Shown: in pieces, positions 60,110-64,000 of the stretch
Numbering within the stretch: the first letter of the stretch is position 1
Layout: each line of letters begins with the position of its first letter
Assembly: GCA_035530875.1 (NCBI GenBank)
Contig: DATKUB010000054.1
Coordinates: 1-64,000, forward strand
Direction: 5' to 3'
DNA from: JANXYY01 sp035530875
GTDB lineage: Bacteria; Actinomycetota; Actinomycetes; Nanopelagicales; Nanopelagicaceae
DNA: 64,000 nucleotides
Notes under the pieces: model-generated
What the model was told of the DNA's origin: nothing
The model's database searches: none
Seen by the model: the letters and a program-made list of their open reading frames with translations, nothing else
Made by a program: the position numbers and the translations under genes

Positions 60110-60150
60110 AGGGGCTTGAGGTTAAGAACTACTCTTAACCTCAAGCCCCT
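60110..60150. terminator. perfect 18-bp hairpin after the second pstS, no U-tract
   Basis: AGGGGCTTGAGGTTAAGA (60110-60127) pairs fully with the complementary 60133-60150 around a 5-base loop. It is 46 bases beyond the pstS stop. No T-run follows on either strand. Likely a terminator of the U-less type or an RNA stabiliser, separating pst genes from the sulfotransferases. Confidence 0.7.
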
Positions 60151-60195
60151 GGCTGACACCAAATGAACGTTTGATTTTTTCTTACTAGTCAAGAA

Positions 60196-61407
60196 CTACT
60201 TTATGACCGCAATCTGAGCCTTTGCTATGTCGGCCAATTTGCCAACGACGGGAATGTATCCCTTGGCTAGCGCATGGTTCGTTGCACAGGTGGTGAGGAT
60301 GTAAGTAAAGAAATCCTTCACCACCGCTTGCTTGGCAGCGGACTTGCCCGAGGTGTACGCAAGCCCATAAGAGAAGGATGAGATTGGGTAAGCGCCAGAG
60401 GCAGTTGTCAACGGATTGACCGTCACAGTTCCCTTATCCCCGGCAGTCAGGTCGTTGAGGAAGGAAGCCGCACCATCTGGCGTCGGTTGCACGTACTGCC
60501 CAGCGCCATTCTCCACACTGACAACACCTAAATGACGCTCAGTTGCATACGAGACTTCAGAGTAACCAATTGAACCATCCTTCATTGCGATGCCATTTGA
60601 TACACCATCGGATCCGTTGGCTCCCTGGAAAGTGCCAGCCGGAATATCGCCTGGGAAAGCTGAGGTGAAGGTCTGGTTGCCGGCAGAGCCCGGCTTATTC
60701 CAAATTTGCGGCGCAACTTTAGTTAGCCAGTTCGTAACAATCCCAGTCGTTCCTGATTTGTCAGAGCGATACCAAACTGTAATCGGGAGAGTTGGTAACT
60801 TCCCAGCTACAACCTTGCTTCTGACTTTGAGAACTATGGGCTTGCCCTTCTTGTCTTTGACGGTAACTCTCTTGGTACGGGTCTTAATCTTGCCTTTTAC
60901 CTTGACCTTGAACTTCACTTTCTTGGTCTTGTAAACCGGTACTTTGATAGTCGTGTTGTTCTCGGCGACAATGGCAGGATCATTCCATCTGGTGATCTTC
61001 CCGGCAAAGATCGAAGCCAAGGTGTTCTTGCTCAGATTTAGAGTCCCTTTGAAACCCGATAGTTGGTATTCAATTGCCACTGGAAATGCGACGTTTGGCA
61101 CGTGAACAAAAGCTGCGGGCTGACTCTCCGAGCTTCCGTAAGCAGCATCAGACCAGGCGAAGTCCACCGTGCCTGAGGTAAAGGCCGAGCGACCAGCGCC
61201 GGATCCGCCACCTGCATAGTTGACCGTATTACCAGTTGCTTTCTGATAGTCAGGAATGCATACATCAAGCAGGTTCTTTACGGCTGTTGATCCCGATCCA
61301 TTTATGGTTATGCCCGACGCAGTTGCCGGTGCAATCGTCATACCGATCGAGAGTGCAGAAGCGATGATTGCTGATGTAGCGAACATCAGCCTTTTGCGCG
61401 TTTTCAT
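60196..61407 (-). CDS. pstS: PstS-type phosphate-binding protein, non-lipidated, with basic insertion
   Basis: 403 residues, a paralogue of the next gene upstream. It shares GSGSTAVKNLLD, VNYAGGGSGAGR, FAWSDAAYG and TVWYRSDKSGTTGIV, which form the phosphate-binding site. Differences: the signal peptide (ATSAIIASALSIGMTIAPATA) has no lipobox Cys, so the protein should be released or loosely held; and about 40 extra residues, very rich in Lys (KFKVKVKGKIKTRTKR, KDKKGKPIVLKVRSK), sit before the TVWYRSD motif. ATG at 61407 has GGAGGTAA upstream, like the other copy. Confidence 0.9.
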   Translation of the reverse strand: MKTRKRLMFATSAIIASALSIGMTIAPATASGITINGSGSTAVKNLLDVCIPDYQKATGNTVNYAGGGSGAGRSAFTSGTVDFAWSDAAYGSSESQPAAFVHVPNVAFPVAIEYQLSGFKGTLNLSKNTLASIFAGKITRWNDPAIVAENNTTIKVPVYKTKKVKFKVKVKGKIKTRTKRVTVKDKKGKPIVLKVRSKVVAGKLPTLPITVWYRSDKSGTTGIVTNWLTKVAPQIWNKPGSAGNQTFTSAFPGDIPAGTFQGANGSDGVSNGIAMKDGSIGYSEVSYATERHLGVVSVENGAGQYVQPTPDGAASFLNDLTAGDKGTVTVNPLTTASGAYPISSFSYGLAYTSGKSAAKQAVVKDFFTYILTTCATNHALAKGYIPVVGKLADIAKAQIAVIK

Positions 61408-61520
61408 TCAGATTACCTCCGGAGAGTGGGATTGCTTACAGCCCAAAGGTATGAAATGAATAAGTACGCGTGAGGGTTCGAGGAGGAACAGGAACCGAGG
61501 ATCAGATGAACAATCGGTAA

Positions 61521-61548
61521 ATCAGATTCAATTGCTAGTGAATCTGAT
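61521..61548. other. 10-bp hairpin across the end of the first pstS
   Basis: ATCAGATTCA (61521-61530) pairs perfectly with TGAATCTGAT (61539-61548); the loop holds the stop codon of the lipoprotein pstS. No T-run follows. It could stabilise the upstream transcript or make the two pstS copies unequally expressed. Confidence 0.45.
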
Positions 61549-62626
61549 CGATGTTCTGTTTCGCTATCTCAGCGAGTTTGCCAATGACTGGCACGTAGCC
61601 CTTGTCTAGAGCGTGATTAGTGGCGCAGGTAGTGAGTACATATGTAAAGAAATCTTTTACAGCAGCCTGCTTCGCCGCATCTTTTCCACTGCCCCCCGTG
61701 TACGCCAAGCCATATGAGAACGATGAAATCGGGTATGCGCCAGATGCGGTTGTCAAAGGGTTGAGAGTGACCGTGCCCTTATCGCCTGCGGTGAGATCAT
61801 TTAGAAATGCCGCAGCACCAGCCGATGTCGGCGCAACATATTCTCCGGCACCATTTTGCACGCTAGCCACGCCTAGATGCCGATCCGTTGCGTAAGAGAC
61901 CTCGGAATAGCCAATCGACCCATCTTTCGAAGCGATGCCATTTGAAACGCCATCAGAACCACTGGCGCCTTGAAAAGTCCCCGCCGGAATATCTCCTGGA
62001 AAGGCCGAGGTGAAGGTCTGATTGCCTTGAGAACCGGGCTTGTTCCAGATTGATGGCGCGACGACGGTCAACCAGTTAGTGACAATTCCCGTCGTTCCAG
62101 ACTTATCCGACCGATACCAGACGGTGATTGGTGTTGCTGGCAGGACTGCATTGTTATTGTCCGCGACAATCGCCGGGTCATTCCACATCTTTATCTGCCC
62201 GGCGAAGATTTTGGCAGCCGTAGTCCTACCCAGATTCAAAGTCCCCTTGAATCCAGCGAGCTTGTACTCGATCGCAACCGGGAAAGCAACGTTAGGAACA
62301 TGGACAAAATCTGCTGGTTGGCTCTCTGTGGTGCCATAGGCAGCATCAGACCAGGCGAAATCTACAGTTCCGGCAGTGAAGGCCGCGCGGCCCGCCCCTG
62401 AACCGCCACCGGCATAGTTGACGGTCGTTCCAGTCGCCTTCTGGTAATCAGGGATACAGGCATCTAGTAGGTTCTTAACCGCCGTAGACCCCGAACCGCT
62501 AATTGTCACTTTTCCACTCGCGCTTGAACTTGAGTTGGAACTGGAACTCGAACAAGCAGCGAGCCCAGTTGCGACAACGCCAACTATCGCCACTATCGCG
62601 ATCATGGGCAATTTGCGGACCTTCAT
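61535..62626 (-). CDS. pstS: phosphate ABC transporter substrate-binding lipoprotein PstS
   Basis: 363 residues. A lipoprotein signal peptide ends in TGLAACSSSSS, giving an acylated Cys at about 25. The phosphate-binding motifs GSGSTAVKNLLDACIPDYQK, GGGSGAGRAAF, TVWYRSDKSGTTGIV and GSDGVSNGI are intact. It delivers phosphate to PstCA. ATG at 62626 with GGAGGTAA. It lies downstream of pstB, whereas pstS usually leads the operon. Confidence 0.93.
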   Translation of the reverse strand: MKVRKLPMIAIVAIVGVVATGLAACSSSSSNSSSSASGKVTISGSGSTAVKNLLDACIPDYQKATGTTVNYAGGGSGAGRAAFTAGTVDFAWSDAAYGTTESQPADFVHVPNVAFPVAIEYKLAGFKGTLNLGRTTAAKIFAGQIKMWNDPAIVADNNNAVLPATPITVWYRSDKSGTTGIVTNWLTVVAPSIWNKPGSQGNQTFTSAFPGDIPAGTFQGASGSDGVSNGIASKDGSIGYSEVSYATDRHLGVASVQNGAGEYVAPTSAGAAAFLNDLTAGDKGTVTLNPLTTASGAYPISSFSYGLAYTGGSGKDAAKQAAVKDFFTYVLTTCATNHALDKGYVPVIGKLAEIAKQNIDQIH

Positions 62627-62671
62627 CTGTATTACCTCCGTGGTATGTCTCTTGGATATTGAGTAAATCGA

Positions 62672-63571
62672 CTAGCCGAACCGACCAGTTACATATGCTT
62701 CAGTTCGAGGATCCTTCGGACGAGAAAATATTTCGCGCGTTGGTGCAAATTCGATAAGACGGCCTGGCCCATCTTCACTCAGAAAGAATCCCGTGTAGTC
62801 GGACACTCGTGCAGCTTGCTGCATGTTATGTGTCACGATCACAACAATGACGCTTTCAGCCAAGTGGCGGATCGTCTCTTCGATCCGAAGAGTTGAACCG
62901 GGGTCTAGTGCCGAACACGGCTCATCCATTAAAAGCACCTCAGGTGAGACCGCCAGGGCGCGGGCAATGCAGAGACGCTGCTGCTGCCCACCTGAGAGCG
63001 AACCACCGTGGGCACTGAGACGATCTTTGACTTCATTCCAAAGTCCGGCACGAGTGAGGCACTCTTCCATTAGATCGCTCTTGTTTGAGTGCTTGAGTTG
63101 GGCCAATTTAAGTCCAGAAAGAACATTTTCGCCAATGGTCATCGACGGAAATGGATTGGGCTTTTGGAAAACCATTCCGATCTTGAGACGGATTTTTGTG
63201 ACGTCGGTTCCCTGCTCATATATATCGACGCCATCAAGAAGAACCTCCCCCGCCATCGCGGCAGTGGGGATAAATTCATGCATCCGATTAAGCGTGCGAA
63301 GGAATGTTGACTTACCGCAACCCGATGGACCAATCAATGCGGTTACCGTTCCCGCAGAGAACGCCAGATTAATGTCTGATAGAACATGATTAGCGCCAAA
63401 CCAGGCATGAACTCCTCGTGCCTCTAGATCAGCTCCAGCATTCCTCACATTCGCGGGGATACGAACTGCCCGATTGGCAACTGCCGCCAGCGATGACACT
63501 AGGGATCCCTCATTGGGTTCGGCGGCCACATCGTCCCCTTCATTGCGGTTTATATTAATTAGGTTACTCAT
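62672..63571 (-). CDS. pstB: phosphate ABC transporter ATP-binding protein PstB
   Basis: 299 residues. Walker A GPSGCGKSTFLRTLNRMHE (~83), Q-loop VFQKPNPFPSM, signature LSGGQQQRLCIARALA and Walker B EVLLMDEPCSALDP. An N-terminal extension of about 45 residues before the ABC domain (MSNLININRNEGDDV...) is longer than usual. ATG overlaps the pstA stop by four bases. Confidence 0.95.
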   Translation of the reverse strand: MSNLININRNEGDDVAAEPNEGSLVSSLAAVANRAVRIPANVRNAGADLEARGVHAWFGANHVLSDINLAFSAGTVTALIGPSGCGKSTFLRTLNRMHEFIPTAAMAGEVLLDGVDIYEQGTDVTKIRLKIGMVFQKPNPFPSMTIGENVLSGLKLAQLKHSNKSDLMEECLTRAGLWNEVKDRLSAHGGSLSGGQQQRLCIARALAVSPEVLLMDEPCSALDPGSTLRIEETIRHLAESVIVVIVTHNMQQAARVSDYTGFFLSEDGPGRLIEFAPTREIFSRPKDPRTEAYVTGRFG

Positions 63572-64000
63572 GACTTGGATTTACCACCTACGACTCGGGC
63601 AAACGTAAATAAGACGGTGATCATTGCTAGCAGCACCAGAGAGCCAGTCCAAGCCCGCGCGATAGCCACATTGAGCCCCGACTGGAGAAGTTGGAAAACA
63701 TAAAGCGGTAGCGCAGACATCGGTCCAGAAAATGGGTTGAAGTGCTTTGCAGTAGTTCCGAAAATCGTCAACAGAAGCGGTGCGGTCTCACCCGCAATCC
63801 GAGCGATTCCCAACACGGTTGCCGTTATCAAGCCACTACGCGCAGCAGGCAATACGACCATGACCACAGTGCGCCATTGTGTGCCGCCCAGCGCCACACC
63901 TGCTTCGCGCAGGTCATTGGGAACCAAGCGCAATACTTCCTCAGCGGTCCGCGCCACGGTCGGTAGCATGAGTATCGATAACGCAACCGCACCAGAAAAT
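63568..64000 (-). CDS. pstA: phosphate ABC transporter permease PstA (5' part beyond window)
   Basis: The C-terminal ~143 residues of PstA. The frame continues through the window edge as FSGAVALSILMLPTVARTAE, the conserved permease region; the EAA-type loop GVALGGTQWRTVVMVVLPAARSG and GIARIAGETAPLLLT follow. A start at 63969 would be wrong, since homology continues upstream. pstC presumably lies further upstream. Confidence 0.92.
   Translation of the reverse strand, partial: FSGAVALSILMLPTVARTAEEVLRLVPNDLREAGVALGGTQWRTVVMVVLPAARSGLITATVLGIARIAGETAPLLLTIFGTTAKHFNPFSGPMSALPLYVFQLLQSGLNVAIARAWTGSLVLLAMITVLFTFARVVGGKSKS

Overview
The window looks like a chromosomal segment of an actinobacterium (Actinomycetota) with moderate GC. 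The main support is gene order on the minus strand, which matches the conserved actinobacterial block tig - clpP1 - clpP2 - clpX - valS - folC - DUF4233 - ndk - mreB - mreC - mreD - pbpA/mrdA - rodA - rne - rplU - rpmA - obg - proB, then proA - nadD - rsfS - phosphoglycerate mutase-like - tRNA-Ala. Other actinobacterial marks are paired clpP genes, the radical SAM pair TIGR03960/TIGR03936, a group II truncated haemoglobin, and a small CtaJ-like membrane protein beside pepN and an HNH gene. I cannot name the genus from sequence alone.

Layout. 1-1.9 kb: an IS481-family element inserted into an older IS481-type element, directly against the 3' end of tRNA-Ala. 2.0-5.2 kb: histidine phosphatase, rsfS, nadD, a small membrane protein and proA. 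5.2-12.8 kb: an accessory block separating proA from proB. It holds a cytosine-deaminase-like amidohydrolase, a serine hydrolase, several membrane proteins, a 1-Cys peroxiredoxin, a DUF1778 antitoxin beside a broken GNAT toxin, and a 10-copy 21-bp tandem repeat. 12.8-24 kb: proB, obg, L27, L21, RNase E/G, the radical SAM pair, an SDR and an APC permease. 24-30 kb: the rod-shape and peptidoglycan elongation cluster. 30-41 kb: ndk, a nudix pseudogene, folC, valS, Clp protease, tig, tRNA-Pro and tRNA-Gly. 40.5-43.8 kb: small Lys/Ala-rich proteins, a collagen-like secreted protein and a second secreted protein. 43.8-57.9 kb: trmB, pepN, HNH, prolyl oligopeptidase, MscS, globin, alpha-glucosidase, thioesterase, ettA, ssb, tRNA-Arg, a methyltransferase remnant and enzymes. 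58-64 kb: two sulfotransferase-like genes beside pst phosphate-uptake genes with a tandem pstS duplication; pstA runs off the end.

How parts work together. MreBCD, PBP2 and RodA build lateral cell wall. ClpP1P2 and ClpX degrade proteins, with a ClgR-like site upstream of clpP1. ProB and ProA are consecutive proline-synthesis steps now split by the accessory block. The PstA/PstB/PstS genes import phosphate.

Most unusual material. (1) A 21-bp G+C-rich repeat occurs as tandem arrays at three distant loci (12.6, 30.6 and 55.5 kb). (2) Three pseudogenes are visible that ordinary ORF calling would report as genes or miss: nudix, TacT-like toxin and methyltransferase; the first two carry internal out-of-frame deletions. 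(3) The second PstS copy has lost its lipoprotein cysteine and gained a strongly basic insertion. (4) Several perfect hairpins lack a U-tract, and one encloses the ettA start codon. I found no CRISPR array, rRNA, phage module or recognisable defence island.
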